Source: Candidatus Omnitrophica bacterium UBA6233 (GTDB lineage: Bacteria; Omnitrophota; Gorgyraeia; Gygaellales; Profunditerraquicolaceae). Taken from it: a DNA stretch of 64,000 nucleotides. The stretch covers positions 1 to 64,000 of the forward strand of contig DJWJ01000033.1 of the NCBI GenBank assembly GCA_002440965.1, given 5' to 3'. The translations under genes and the position numbers were made by a program. The notes under the pieces were generated by a model, which was not told the DNA's origin, ran no database searches, and was given only the letters and a program-made list of their open reading frames with translations. Shown here in pieces: positions 8,052 to 16,181 of this stretch. Position 1 is the first letter of the stretch; each line of letters begins with the position of its first letter.

Positions 8052-9176
8052 CTACCCGCCATTATAGTTACCTAAAAATTCTCTTTTGAACTCGCCAAAA
8101 CTATTGTCCGCAATTGCCTTGCGTATTTTGCGCATCAAATCCAAAAAGAAATACACATTGTGTAGAGATAATAACGTCAACCCCAACATCTCCTGCGCGT
8201 TAAACAAATGACGAAGATACGCCCGGCTGAAATTCCTACAACAATAACAGCCGCATTTATCGTCGAGCGGCCGAAAATCTTCGGCGAAAGGCGCGTTTTT
8301 AATAACGATCTTTCCGGTAGAGGTAAAAGCAGTGCCATTCCTGCCGTAACGGGTAGGCACCACACAATCAAACATATCCACGCCCCGCTGGACTGCTTCA
8401 ATTATATCCTGCGGGTAGCCTATACCCATAGCATAACGCGGCTTATCCTGCGGAAGCAATTTCGCGGTGTAATCTAATATATTATAGATTAAATCGCTGG
8501 GTTCGCCAACCGAAACACCTCCGATGCTAAAGCCATCGAAGTCAATATCAGTCAATTCCCTGGCGCATTCCGAACGTAAATCTTCGTAAGTAGCTCCCTG
8601 CACAATACCAAATAAAAATTGTTTTTTGGCAGGACTGTGTTTTATATGTTCATTTTTATGTTTAAATGAACGTTTGGCCCAGTTAAGCGTGCGTTGCATA
8701 GCCACTTCTGCCTGATCTTTAGTGCAAGGATAATGCACGCATTCATCCAAAGGCATCATTATATCCGAGCCTAAAACCTGCTGGATATCAATTACGTCTT
8801 CCGGCGTCAAAAAATGCTTAAACCCGTCGATATGCGACTGAAATTCCACCCCCTTATCGCTTAGCTTTCTTAAAAGCGCCAAACTAAATACTTGGTAACC
8901 GCCGCTATCAGTAAGAATAGGCCTATCCCAGGCCATAAATTTGTGCAGACCGCCGGATTTACGGATAATTTCCATTCCCGGCCGCAAGAATAAATGATAA
9001 GTGTTAGAGAGCATGATTTCCGCGCCGGCATCTACTACATCTTTAGGATAAAGCCCCTTGATTGTGGCATGCGTGCCCACCGGCATAAAAACAGGCGTAT
9101 TAATTACGCCGTGTTCGGTAGTAATTTTGCCTAACCGCGCTCCGCTGTTTTTATCCTGCTTAATTAATTCAAACAT
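8052..9176 (-). CDS. tgt: tRNA-guanine transglycosylase
   Basis: Exchanges guanine-34 for preQ1 in tRNAs with GUN anticodons. The 374-residue protein shows VFMPVGTHATIKGL, the catalytic LTDSGGYQVFSL region, SIGGVSVGEPSDLIY, the nucleophile segment FDCVVPTRYGRNGTAF, and a zinc site of C-x-C-x2-C (CGCYCC) followed by a downstream His near the C terminus. Its ATG follows directly after the stop of the upstream membrane-protein gene. Works with QueA and QueH encoded just upstream. Confidence 0.97.
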   Translation of the reverse strand: MFELIKQDKNSGARLGKITTEHGVINTPVFMPVGTHATIKGLYPKDVVDAGAEIMLSNTYHLFLRPGMEIIRKSGGLHKFMAWDRPILTDSGGYQVFSLALLRKLSDKGVEFQSHIDGFKHFLTPEDVIDIQQVLGSDIMMPLDECVHYPCTKDQAEVAMQRTLNWAKRSFKHKNEHIKHSPAKKQFLFGIVQGATYEDLRSECARELTDIDFDGFSIGGVSVGEPSDLIYNILDYTAKLLPQDKPRYAMGIGYPQDIIEAVQRGVDMFDCVVPTRYGRNGTAFTSTGKIVIKNAPFAEDFRPLDDKCGCYCCRNFSRAYLRHLFNAQEMLGLTLLSLHNVYFFLDLMRKIRKAIADNSFGEFKREFLGNYNGG

Positions 9177-9572
9177 TTACTTATTCTTAGGTTCCAATTT
9201 TAACGTAAAAATAGTTTGTTGGAACGTCAACCTATTAAGTTTCTGAGGAATATCCGGATCGTGATCCTCGGCTACACCATCAACCAAAGTAAATCTAATC
9301 GCATTTCTTTCCGGTATATATATGTAATCGCCGCTTTTTGCTTCAAGTGTCTTATTTTGGCTGCTGACTTTTATGCCATAGAGCTTATTTCCCTCTACTC
9401 TATCCACCAACACAGTATATCCGGCGAATTGCAAAGGCCTACCTGCCTTAAGCAATATCTTTCCTGCCAAGCCGGTAACAGCCGCGCCTCTAAAAATAAA
9501 TATCGCTCCCCAGGCTATGGTAATAATAATTAGGGCCGATACCGTTAAAGCAACGATCTTTTTCTCTTTCAT
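9177..9572 (-). CDS. Single-span membrane protein with LptF/LptG-like jellyroll segment
   Basis: A 131-residue protein: basic N terminus, one membrane helix (about 7-28), then an extracytoplasmic beta-rich domain. The stretch containing TLEAKSGDYIY, followed by FTLVDGV and RLTFQQTIFTL, resembles the periplasmic jellyroll of the LptF/LptG permeases, where an oxidised-detail TxxAxxG...L.DG..... pattern precedes the strand ending FxxYxxxL. No permease helices follow. It occupies the position directly upstream of tgt, where other bacteria often have yajC next to tgt. Identity is tentative; role unknown. Confidence 0.35.
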   Translation of the reverse strand: MKEKKIVALTVSALIIITIAWGAIFIFRGAAVTGLAGKILLKAGRPLQFAGYTVLVDRVEGNKLYGIKVSSQNKTLEAKSGDYIYIPERNAIRFTLVDGVAEDHDPDIPQKLNRLTFQQTIFTLKLEPKNK

Positions 9573-9872
9573 CTATTCAGCCTTTCCTTCCACCATAATT
9601 GCCCTGGTAACCGTAGAGGCCTCTCTTAATATTGCAATTCCCTTATATTCCGGAGAATTAAGCCACTCTTTTACATTCTCTTGCGAGGGGAATTCAATTA
9701 TTATTATCCTTTCCGGATTCCAATTACCAAAGATAGAAGTGATTTTCCCGCCCCGAGTCAAATACCTGCCCTTATATTTCTCGACTATGGGACGAACTTG
9801 CTCAATGTACTTAGCGTAAGCCTCTTTATTCTCGTCCTTAGTCTTTATTTCTACAATAAAATATACTGCCAT
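9573..9872 (-). CDS. DUF1330 family protein
   Basis: A 99-residue protein beginning MAVYFIVEIKTKDENKEAYAKY with the dimeric alpha-beta barrel pattern of DUF1330: an N-terminal strand, a YAKYIEQVRPIVEKYKGRYL helix-strand, and the conserved IIIIEFPSQENVKEWLNS motif. No catalytic role is established for the family. It ends directly before the next gene starts and follows a 35-residue membrane peptide gene, forming a run of three small genes between queA and tgt. Confidence 0.8.
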   Translation of the reverse strand: MAVYFIVEIKTKDENKEAYAKYIEQVRPIVEKYKGRYLTRGGKITSIFGNWNPERIIIIEFPSQENVKEWLNSPEYKGIAILREASTVTRAIMVEGKAE

Positions 9873-9882
9873 ACTTATCTCT

Positions 9883-9990
9883 CTAATTCGAAGTTCCGCT
9901 AAAAATAATAAACAGAACAGTTACGGCTAAAATAATTACAATTACCGCAATATGAAAAAAATATTTATGCTTTATTATCCGCATCAACAT
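9883..9990 (-). CDS. Small 35-residue single-pass membrane protein
   Basis: A short intact ORF starting at ATG 9990 with a GGAGAGG Shine-Dalgarno a few bases upstream, ending TAG at 9883. The peptide begins MLMRIIKHKYFFH, then a hydrophobic run (IAVIVIILAVTVLFIIF) and a short polar tail SGTSN. Positive residues precede the helix, predicting the N terminus inside. It lies 10 bp ahead of the DUF1330 gene and is probably co-transcribed with it. No family recognised. Confidence 0.55.
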   Translation of the reverse strand: MLMRIIKHKYFFHIAVIVIILAVTVLFIIFSGTSN

Positions 9991-10038
9991 TCTACCTCTC
10001 CTCATTCACTATAGACCTTACGCGAGCCCTTGATTCTT

Positions 10039-10127
10039 AAATGACACTGGCGAGTTTATCCGTGAATGGAGATTTTAGCTATAGATATTTTTCCGAAGGA
10101 TGTTGTGAGTACGCATTAGAAAATTTT
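10039..10127. repeat. Partial relative of the 48058 foldback element
   Basis: Shares AAATGACACTG at one end and the 16-mer CGCATTAGAAAATTTT at the other with the foldback element at 48058-48291, plus scattered matches (CCG-GAAT-GAG-TTTT) between. The second arm is missing here. It fills most of the 173-bp gap between queA and the small membrane-protein gene; nothing else is recognised there. Confidence 0.55.
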
Positions 10128-10163
10128 AGAGCGCCGCGAACAACCACCCTAAAGAGCAAAATA

Positions 10164-11156
10164 TCAAATTATCAACATTGCATCGCCGTAGCTATAAAAC
10201 CTGTATTTATCATCAACTGCTTGCTGATACGCTTTTTTCATCAACTCTTCGCCGCCAAAGGCGCAGACGAGCATAAAAAGTGTGGTCTTGGGCAGATGAA
10301 AATTCGTCAGCAGGCAATTGACTAATTTGAATTTGTAACCCGGATAAATGAATAAGTTTGTCGCACCCTCTCTCACACCATTCGCATAAGCCTCTAAGGC
10401 CCTTAGGGAAGTCGTGCCCACGGCGATTATCCCAGATTTGCTCCGGGTAGCTTCTTCTATTTTTTCTTGCGTGGCTTTGGCAACCTGAAAAGCTTCCGGT
10501 TCCATTTTATGCTCGGTAATATCATCGGAGGTTACTGGCTTAAATGTGCCTAAACCCACATGCAAAGTTAAATAAGCAACATTAACTCCCGCTGCTTCTA
10601 AATTTTTCAGTAAATCTTTTGTAAAATGGAGTCCCGCGGTTGGCGAAGCTATGGCGCCTTCTTTATTCGCGTAAACCGTCTGATAATATTCCTTATCCAG
10701 CTCTTCAGGCTCTCTCTTTATATAAGGAGGGAGCGGGACCTGGCCCAATTCATAGATCCTATCCGCATCACTTACCTTAAAAGAAATTTCCCAGCGGTTA
10801 GTCACGATCCCGCAGATTTTTTCATTCCCGAAATAAATCTTTTCTCCAACTTTAGTCCGACTGGGCTGAATAAGCGCGTCAAAGGTAGATCCGCTTTTGC
10901 GCTTAGTCAGCAAAATCTCAACCTTTCCTCCGGTAGCCTTATGCCCGATCAAACGGCAGGCAAGCACTTTCGTGTCATTTAAAACCAAGAGATCATTTTT
11001 CTTAAAATACGCGCTGATATCTTTAAATGAACAATGCTTTATAGAGCCGCTAGAGCGCTCAACAACCATCAGCCTTGCTTCTTCTCTTTTCTCTAAAGGA
11101 TACTGGGCAATTAAATCTTTAGGCAAGCCGTAATCAAAGTTAGAAAGTTTTAACAT
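10164..11156 (-). CDS. queA: S-adenosylmethionine:tRNA ribosyltransferase-isomerase
   Basis: Transfers and isomerises the ribose of SAM onto preQ1-34 of tRNA, giving epoxyqueuosine. The 330-residue protein has the N-terminal FDYGLPKDLIAQYPLEKRE motif, LLVLNDTKVLACRL, ASPTAGLHFT, YLTLHVGLGTFKPV and GTTSLRALEA, all characteristic. Starts inside the end of the SpoIID-like gene (17-bp overlap). Part of a queuosine group with queH upstream and tgt downstream. Confidence 0.97.
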   Translation of the reverse strand: MLKLSNFDYGLPKDLIAQYPLEKREEARLMVVERSSGSIKHCSFKDISAYFKKNDLLVLNDTKVLACRLIGHKATGGKVEILLTKRKSGSTFDALIQPSRTKVGEKIYFGNEKICGIVTNRWEISFKVSDADRIYELGQVPLPPYIKREPEELDKEYYQTVYANKEGAIASPTAGLHFTKDLLKNLEAAGVNVAYLTLHVGLGTFKPVTSDDITEHKMEPEAFQVAKATQEKIEEATRSKSGIIAVGTTSLRALEAYANGVREGATNLFIYPGYKFKLVNCLLTNFHLPKTTLFMLVCAFGGEELMKKAYQQAVDDKYRFYSYGDAMLII

Positions 11157-12318
11157 CTATCCCCGGATAATAGTATTTCAAGATTTGTTCAACATTACGG
11201 CCGTCTTTAGCCATAAAATACGCTCCCCACTGACACAACCCCACCCCATGGCCCCAGCCAATCCCTTCAAAAACCGCGTCGCACCCTTCAATGCGCACGG
11301 AAAAATTAGCGCTCCTGATGGAATTCGGCCCGATTATCTCTCTGAAATCTTTAGCAGAGATTTTAAGCTCCTGTTTTTCCGATTTTATTATTAAGTTCGT
11401 AATTCTCCCTGAGGAATCCTTATTTTCTATTGCTATACTCTTAATATTCTTCACCTTAAAACCGGCGGCAGAGAGTTTTTCTGCGATTTCTTTTAAAGAC
11501 AAGTCATAGTGCCAGCTATAATGCGGGGACTCCTTGCAAAACGGACAGACTACGCCTCTTAACGGAACCAGGTCTATCCCCCAGAGAATCGCCGCGTTCT
11601 CCGTATGGCCGCCGCAAGTGGCGTGAAAATAAGCCGGGATTATTTTACCCTTATAGAAAATAACCATACCTGCGGTTTCATCAACAGCAATACTGGTGCG
11701 GTAACGCTCGGAAACTTGCCCTCCGTAAACTTGAGAGTAAATATCGTTGGTTACGTCAAAATCCTTAGAAGTATTTTCCTGCATTTGATAAACCGCATAA
11801 GTCCGCGAAACGATTGCCTGAGCTTTAAGCGCCTCCATCGGCCAATAGTGCGAAGCCTCATGATACAGAATCCCCTTTATATAATCTTCCAAATCAATAT
11901 GGTTAACTACCAGCAGCTTATTATTACTCTTCCTGATAAGCTGGATATTTCCCCGGAACGGCTTGGAATTTATGGTAAAGGCCTGCGGATCATCGGACTC
12001 AATCAACAGGCTGTTGGAATCCGGCTTGATTCCCGCCAAATCGATGCCGTCCTTAGAAACAATAACTGTAGTATTAATGTTTCTGGCCCTATGGATAATC
12101 CTGCCTTTTTTAAGGTCCTTTATCTGAAAAAAACCCTTTATTCTTAGATTTAAAGCCGAGGTGTCCTGAATAATGGCTACGCGCACATTTCTCTCCGCGT
12201 AACAATCAAAAGTAAAAAGGCAGAATGTGAAAGTCAAAACCACAAGTAAAAACTCAAAAGTTTTAACTTTTGGCTTGCGATTTTTAGTTTTTAGTTTTGA
12301 TTTTTGAATTTTTTTCAT
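11140..12318 (-). CDS. SpoIID/LytB domain protein (peptidoglycan lytic enzyme-like)
   Basis: Relative of the sporulation protein SpoIID, a peptidoglycan lytic transglycosylase, widespread in non-sporulating bacteria. The core HEASHYWPMEALKAQAIVSR holds the catalytic-type Glu; CGGHTENA and GWGHGVGLCQWGA follow. I start at ATG 12318, which overlaps the DUF2905 stop (ATGA), rather than six codons earlier. The first ~20 residues (KKIQKSKLKTKNRKPKVK) and part of the signal helix are encoded by sequence matching the intergenic repeat modules of this window. Exported, probably anchored or cleaved near CYAER. Precedes queA as in many clostridia. Confidence 0.85.
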   Translation of the reverse strand: MKKIQKSKLKTKNRKPKVKTFEFLLVVLTFTFCLFTFDCYAERNVRVAIIQDTSALNLRIKGFFQIKDLKKGRIIHRARNINTTVIVSKDGIDLAGIKPDSNSLLIESDDPQAFTINSKPFRGNIQLIRKSNNKLLVVNHIDLEDYIKGILYHEASHYWPMEALKAQAIVSRTYAVYQMQENTSKDFDVTNDIYSQVYGGQVSERYRTSIAVDETAGMVIFYKGKIIPAYFHATCGGHTENAAILWGIDLVPLRGVVCPFCKESPHYSWHYDLSLKEIAEKLSAAGFKVKNIKSIAIENKDSSGRITNLIIKSEKQELKISAKDFREIIGPNSIRSANFSVRIEGCDAVFEGIGWGHGVGLCQWGAYFMAKDGRNVEQILKYYYPGIDVKTF

Positions 12319-12530
12319 TTTCGGGAAAATAACCACATTAATAAAGATAGTGCTATACTAATCAATATAGAAGTTGCCAAAGGAAAATAAAAGGAGAAAT
12401 TCTTCTTTTGAATATAGATATCCCCCGGAAGCCTGCCTAGAAAAGGTATCTTTGGCAGGAAAAATAAAAACATCCCAACTGCAACTAGCAGAATCCCGAA
12501 TAAAATCAGAATCTTGGCAATATCCTGCAT
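12315..12530 (-). CDS. DUF2905 family small membrane protein
   Basis: A ~71-residue protein with two membrane helices and the family signature LPKIPFLGRLPGDIYIQKKN-FSFYFPLATS between them. The ATG at 12530 (MQDIAKILIL) is preferred; an alternative TTG at 12551 would add seven residues. Neither has a clear Shine-Dalgarno. Function unknown. Genes of this family commonly sit by ruvB and queA, as here. Confidence 0.85.
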   Translation of the reverse strand: MQDIAKILILFGILLVAVGMFLFFLPKIPFLGRLPGDIYIQKKNFSFYFPLATSILISIALSLLMWLFSRK

Positions 12531-12548
12531 ATCGAGTATGTTAATTCC

Positions 12549-12668
12549 CAATTACCGAAACCCAATGTCGAATAAAACCCCCTGCCTGTCGGTAGGCAGG
12601 CAATGATTCAATACCCCAATTGTAACTTGGGATTTAATTAATTCATTCGTCATTGGGACTTGGATATT
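12549..12668. repeat. Family B repeat with nested CCTGCC hairpin
   Basis: Matches the reverse complement of 39826-39926 (shared words include CCCAATGTCGAATAAAA and AATGATTCAATA), but is interrupted near 12579-12600 by a small palindrome, CCTGCC-tgtcggta-GGCAGG. Its right end runs into queH and encodes that protein's last residues. Fills the queH-DUF2905 gap. Confidence 0.75.
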
Positions 12669-13195
12669 GGCTTTTTCACAGCGCGCTCTATTTCCGAATA
12701 AATACACCCGCAATATTTCTGGCAATAAATACCTTTTGCGCGAGCTTGCGCGTGCGCTTTCCGGAAACCGGGCCGGAAATCCGCATAATAAAATTCCACT
12801 CCTTCATTGGCCGCTACATCTCTACCGATTTTCTTTAACAATTCCTGATCCTGATAAGGGCTGACCAAGAGAGTGGTCGAGAAATATTTAAAACCTCGAG
12901 CTTTGGCTCTCTGAGCTGTTTTCATAAGCCTTAAGCGCCAGCATATCGCACATCTTTCGGGAGACTCTTCCTTTAAATTGATTTCGCGAAAGAATTCCCG
13001 AGGAGAATAATCGGGATAGGCTATTTCAACTCCCGCGGCTAGAACGCCTAACGCGTCTTTTCTTCTTATATACTCTGCCAGCGGATGTATATTAGGATTA
13101 TAAAAAAAACCGGTTACCCTAAAATTATCGAGCGTTAATTTTTCCAGCGGATAAATCAGGCACGGAGCGCAACAGGTATGAAGCAGAATATCCAT
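12650..13195 (-). CDS. queH: Epoxyqueuosine reductase QueH
   Basis: Reduces epoxyqueuosine to queuosine in tRNA; the non-B12 alternative to QueG. The 181-residue protein has the N-terminal LLHTCCAPC motif, the ERCAICWRLRL motif and the C-terminal YCQKYCGC cluster that bind the Fe-S and metal centres of the DUF208 family. The last eight residues (KKPISKSQ) and the stop are encoded by a family B repeat that continues into the gap. Adjacent to ruvB (no gap) and two genes from queA. Confidence 0.92.
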   Translation of the reverse strand: MDILLHTCCAPCLIYPLEKLTLDNFRVTGFFYNPNIHPLAEYIRRKDALGVLAAGVEIAYPDYSPREFFREINLKEESPERCAICWRLRLMKTAQRAKARGFKYFSTTLLVSPYQDQELLKKIGRDVAANEGVEFYYADFRPGFRKAHAQARAKGIYCQKYCGCIYSEIERAVKKPISKSQ

Positions 13196-14248
13196 CTAGA
13201 ATAATTCTTTTTGCTGCTCTTTGGTGTAAACTTTACCGAAATGATCAAACGCAAGCTTTGTGGCGGTGCGGCCGCGCGGAGTACGCTTAAGATAGCCTGC
13301 TTTTAGTAAATAAGGTTCGACGGTATCAGCGATAGTATCCACTTCTTCATTGAGGCTGGCGGCTATTGATTCCACCCCCACCGGCCCGCCGCTATAAGAC
13401 TCCAATACCAGCTTGAGAACTTTACGGTCAAATTCATCCAATCCTGCTTTATCTATTCCCAAATCATCCAAGGATTTAGCCGCCATGCTTTGGCTGACTT
13501 TCGCTGCCTTAGCTACCTGAGCATAATCTCTTATGCGCCTGAGGAGCCTGTTGGCAACTCTAGGGGTGCCGCGCGCTCTCAAAGCAATCTCTCCTGCTGC
13601 CGCATCTTCTATCTGGACCCCCAGAATTTCCGCTGAATGTTTTATAATCTTTGCCAAATCTTCAACTTTATAGAAATCCAGATTATAGAATATGCCAAAC
13701 CTTCCCCTTAGAGGAGCGGCTAATAAACCGGTGCGAGTAGTAGCGCCTATCAGGGTAAAAGGCTTAAGGTTAAATTTTATTGTCTTTGCGTAAGGCCCTT
13801 TATCAATGACAAAATCTATCTGGAAACCTTCCATTGCCGGATACAAGAATTCTTCCACCACTTTTGAAAGCCGGTGGATTTCGTCGATAAAAAGAATATC
13901 CCCCCGCTCAAGGTTGGTCAATATGCCGATCAGGTCTCCGGCGCGCTCAATTGCGGGCCCGCTAGTTGCGGTGATCTTTGCGCCCATTTCATGGGCAATG
14001 ATATGCGATAAAGAGGTTTTACCTAGGCCCGGCGGCCCGCTCAATAAAACATGCTCCAGAGGCTCATTCCTCTGTTTGGCCGCCTGAATGGAAATCTTCA
14101 GGTTATCGACTATATCTTTATGCCCTACAAATTCCGCAAACTTACTCGGCCTTAAAGAAATATTTAATACCGCATCTTCCTCGGATTCATTGCCATCAAT
14201 TATATTCGGCGCCCCCCTAAGAAGCGCTTGCCTCTCCTCTGTGCTCAT
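13196..14248 (-). CDS. ruvB: Holliday junction branch migration helicase RuvB
   Basis: Hexameric AAA+ motor driving branch migration with RuvA. The 350-residue protein has the N-terminal SLRPSKFAEFVGHKDIVDNL, Walker A GPPGLGKTSLSHII, Walker B ILFIDEIHRL, sensor 1 LIGATTRTGLLAAPLRGRFG, and the C-terminal winged helix with YLLKAGYLKRTPRGRTAT. The start lies 32 bp inside the end of scpA. ruvA and ruvC are not in the window. Confidence 0.97.
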   Translation of the reverse strand: MSTEERQALLRGAPNIIDGNESEEDAVLNISLRPSKFAEFVGHKDIVDNLKISIQAAKQRNEPLEHVLLSGPPGLGKTSLSHIIAHEMGAKITATSGPAIERAGDLIGILTNLERGDILFIDEIHRLSKVVEEFLYPAMEGFQIDFVIDKGPYAKTIKFNLKPFTLIGATTRTGLLAAPLRGRFGIFYNLDFYKVEDLAKIIKHSAEILGVQIEDAAAGEIALRARGTPRVANRLLRRIRDYAQVAKAAKVSQSMAAKSLDDLGIDKAGLDEFDRKVLKLVLESYSGGPVGVESIAASLNEEVDTIADTVEPYLLKAGYLKRTPRGRTATKLAFDHFGKVYTKEQQKELF

Positions 14249-14978
14249 AGGGTATAATGTTCTCCTTGTTCCTTACGATTTCAATCTCCTGGAATAGCTC
14301 GGATTGCCGGGCAGTGATTTCCTTCACTTTGATCAGCTCCAGCACTGCCAAAAACATCACGATTATTTCCAGCTTATTCTTGGCGCGGCCAAAAAGCTCG
14401 GAAAGTTTTACCTGCGGCTTTACCAACAACAAATGGAGGATATTATGTGTTGCTTCCTCTACTGTAAATTTATCTTTGACTACTTCGTAAAAAACCTCTT
14501 TTGGGACATCCTTTAACGCCTGAGAAAAAGCGTTGATTAAATCAAAAATGCTTGCTTCAAAATACACTTCCTTATTTTTATCCTGATTTTTCTCAACCTC
14601 TGTTTTGGGACGTTTAAATACCTCGCGCTGGCTGGTTTCTTTTTCCCGCAGTTGGCCGGCTATTTCCTTAAACCTTTCGTATTCAAGTAACCGCTTGACT
14701 AATTCCTCGCGCGGGTCATCTTTCTCCTCTTCGCTAGTTACCCCTTCTTCCGCAGGAAGCAACATCTTGGATTTAATCTGCATAAGGGTAGCTGCCATCA
14801 CCAAAAACTCCCCGGCTACATTCAAATCCAGCATCTGCATCAAATTCAGATATTCCAGATACTGCTGAGTCACCTCAGCTATAGGAATATCATAAATATT
14901 CAAGTGGTCCTTTTTGACTAAATACAAAAGCAAATCTAAAGGCCCCTCAAACATCTCTAATTTTATCTTATAATTCAT
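14217..14978 (-). CDS. scpA: Segregation and condensation protein A (kleisin)
   Basis: Kleisin subunit bridging the SMC heads in chromosome condensation. The 253-residue protein begins YKIKLEMFEGPLDLLLYLVKKDHLNIYDIPI with the canonical N-terminal helices; an acidic linker (EEGVTSEEEKDDPRE) and the C-terminal winged helix IVMFLAVLELIKVKEITARQ follow. The start overlaps trpS by 11 bp. scpB and smc are not seen here. Confidence 0.93.
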   Translation of the reverse strand: MNYKIKLEMFEGPLDLLLYLVKKDHLNIYDIPIAEVTQQYLEYLNLMQMLDLNVAGEFLVMAATLMQIKSKMLLPAEEGVTSEEEKDDPREELVKRLLEYERFKEIAGQLREKETSQREVFKRPKTEVEKNQDKNKEVYFEASIFDLINAFSQALKDVPKEVFYEVVKDKFTVEEATHNILHLLLVKPQVKLSELFGRAKNKLEIIVMFLAVLELIKVKEITARQSELFQEIEIVRNKENIIPYEHRGEASAS

Positions 14979-15969
14979 AAGTTAACTTGATTATTTCTTT
15001 TACTTCGGCAAGGACGGCCGAGGATACGGCAATGGCTTTTTCATTGCCTCTCTTCAGCACTCTCTTTATCTTTTCTTTATCCTGCAAGAAATCTTGACGC
15101 CGGGAGTGGAATGGTTTTAACTTATCGATTAGGGCGCCGGATAACCTCTTTTTGCATTCGGTGCATCCGATTTCGGCATTAGCGCACCACTTATATGCCT
15201 CTTCTTTTTTGTCCGTAACGAATGTGGAAAAATACGCGTAAACATTGCAGGTATCCGGATGCCCTTTATCCGCCAGCTTTATACGCTTCGGGTCGGTAAA
15301 CATAGTAGAAACCTTCTGCCGAATAGTTTCTTCGGAATCCGAAAGGTTTATCGTATTGTTATAGCTTTTACTCATTTTCCTTCCGTCAGTCCCCAACAGC
15401 CGCGGAACCTTAGTTAATATCGCATCCGGATAAGGAAATACATCTTTTTTATAAGTTAAATTGAAACGCCGGGCAATCTCGCGGGTAAGTTCCAAATGAG
15501 GGAGCTGGTCATCGCCTACAGGAACTTTATCCGCTTTATAAACTAGGATATCCGCTGCCTGAAGCACAGGATACCCCAGAAAACCATAAGTATTTAAATC
15601 CCTGGTTTTTATCTGGCGCATCTGTTCTTTATAGGTCGGGCAGCGCTCAAGTAGACCCAATGGGGTAAGGCAGGAAAATATCATATGTAAATCTAAATGG
15701 GCCCTTATTTCTGATTGAATGAATAAAGTGGATTTTTCCGGGTCAATCCCCGCGGCCAACCAATCCACTACATTATCAATGGCAAATTCAGCCATATTCG
15801 CTGTATTTTCATATTCGCTCATCAAAGCATGCCAATCCGCGACCATAAAGAAACAGTCATATTCTTCCTGAAGTTTTACCCAATTATCCAAAGCTCCGAC
15901 TAAGTGGCCCAAGTGCAGCTTTCCCGTTGGACGCATCCCGCTTAATATTCTCTTTTTATCTGCTGCCAA
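14968..15969 (-). CDS. trpS: Tryptophanyl-tRNA synthetase
   Basis: Class I synthetase charging tRNA-Trp. The 333-residue length is normal. The HIGH-type motif is TGKLHLGHLVGAL near the N terminus and the KMSKS motif is GRKMSKSYNN near residue 190; GDDQLPHLELTREIARR is also characteristic. The start is a TTG (15969) supported by a perfect AGGAGG six bases upstream (15976-15981). A family A repeat separates it from infB. Confidence 0.96.
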   Translation of the reverse strand: MAADKKRILSGMRPTGKLHLGHLVGALDNWVKLQEEYDCFFMVADWHALMSEYENTANMAEFAIDNVVDWLAAGIDPEKSTLFIQSEIRAHLDLHMIFSCLTPLGLLERCPTYKEQMRQIKTRDLNTYGFLGYPVLQAADILVYKADKVPVGDDQLPHLELTREIARRFNLTYKKDVFPYPDAILTKVPRLLGTDGRKMSKSYNNTINLSDSEETIRQKVSTMFTDPKRIKLADKGHPDTCNVYAYFSTFVTDKKEEAYKWCANAEIGCTECKKRLSGALIDKLKPFHSRRQDFLQDKEKIKRVLKRGNEKAIAVSSAVLAEVKEIIKLTYEL

Positions 15970-15975
15970 GATAAT

Positions 15976-15981
15976 CCTCCT
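15976..15981 (-). promoter_or_regulatory. Perfect Shine-Dalgarno fixing the TTG start of trpS
   Basis: AGGAGG on the minus strand, six bases before the TTG at 15969-15967. No in-frame ATG lies nearby that would keep the full N-terminal strand, so this site decides the start. Confidence 0.75.
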
Positions 15982-16003
15982 GATATCAAATACTAAAACC
16001 CAA

Positions 16004-16133
16004 AATCAAATGTCAAAGCTCAAAATTCAAAATAAATTTAAATGACAAATATCAAATGCTAAATCTTTGGTTTTGATATTTGTATTTTGAGTTTTGGATT
16101 TATTTTGGATTTTGAATTTTGTCATTTGAAATT
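16004..16133. repeat. Family A palindromic repeat, copy 1 (trpS-infB gap)
   Basis: AT-rich inverted repeat. The left arm has CAAAATTCAAAATAAATTT, the right arm has GGATTTATTTTGGATTTTG and ends GTCATTTGAAATT. The centre carries TTTGGTTTTGATATTTG. A second module of the type TTGTGGTTTTG...TTTTTACTTTT follows up to the infB stop. Confidence 0.85.
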
Positions 16134-16181
16134 AATCTTTTTGGTTTTAAATTGTGGTTTTGTCTTTTTACTTTTAACTTT

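Noticed and set aside
9955..9961. Suspected frameshift in the small membrane ORF at the T-run
   Set aside because: Careful counting across the line break gives seven bases, which keeps the 35-codon frame intact.
10041..10325. Plus-strand 94-codon ORF at the queA end
   Set aside because: Half lies opposite queA and half over the foldback-like repeat; no protein motif.
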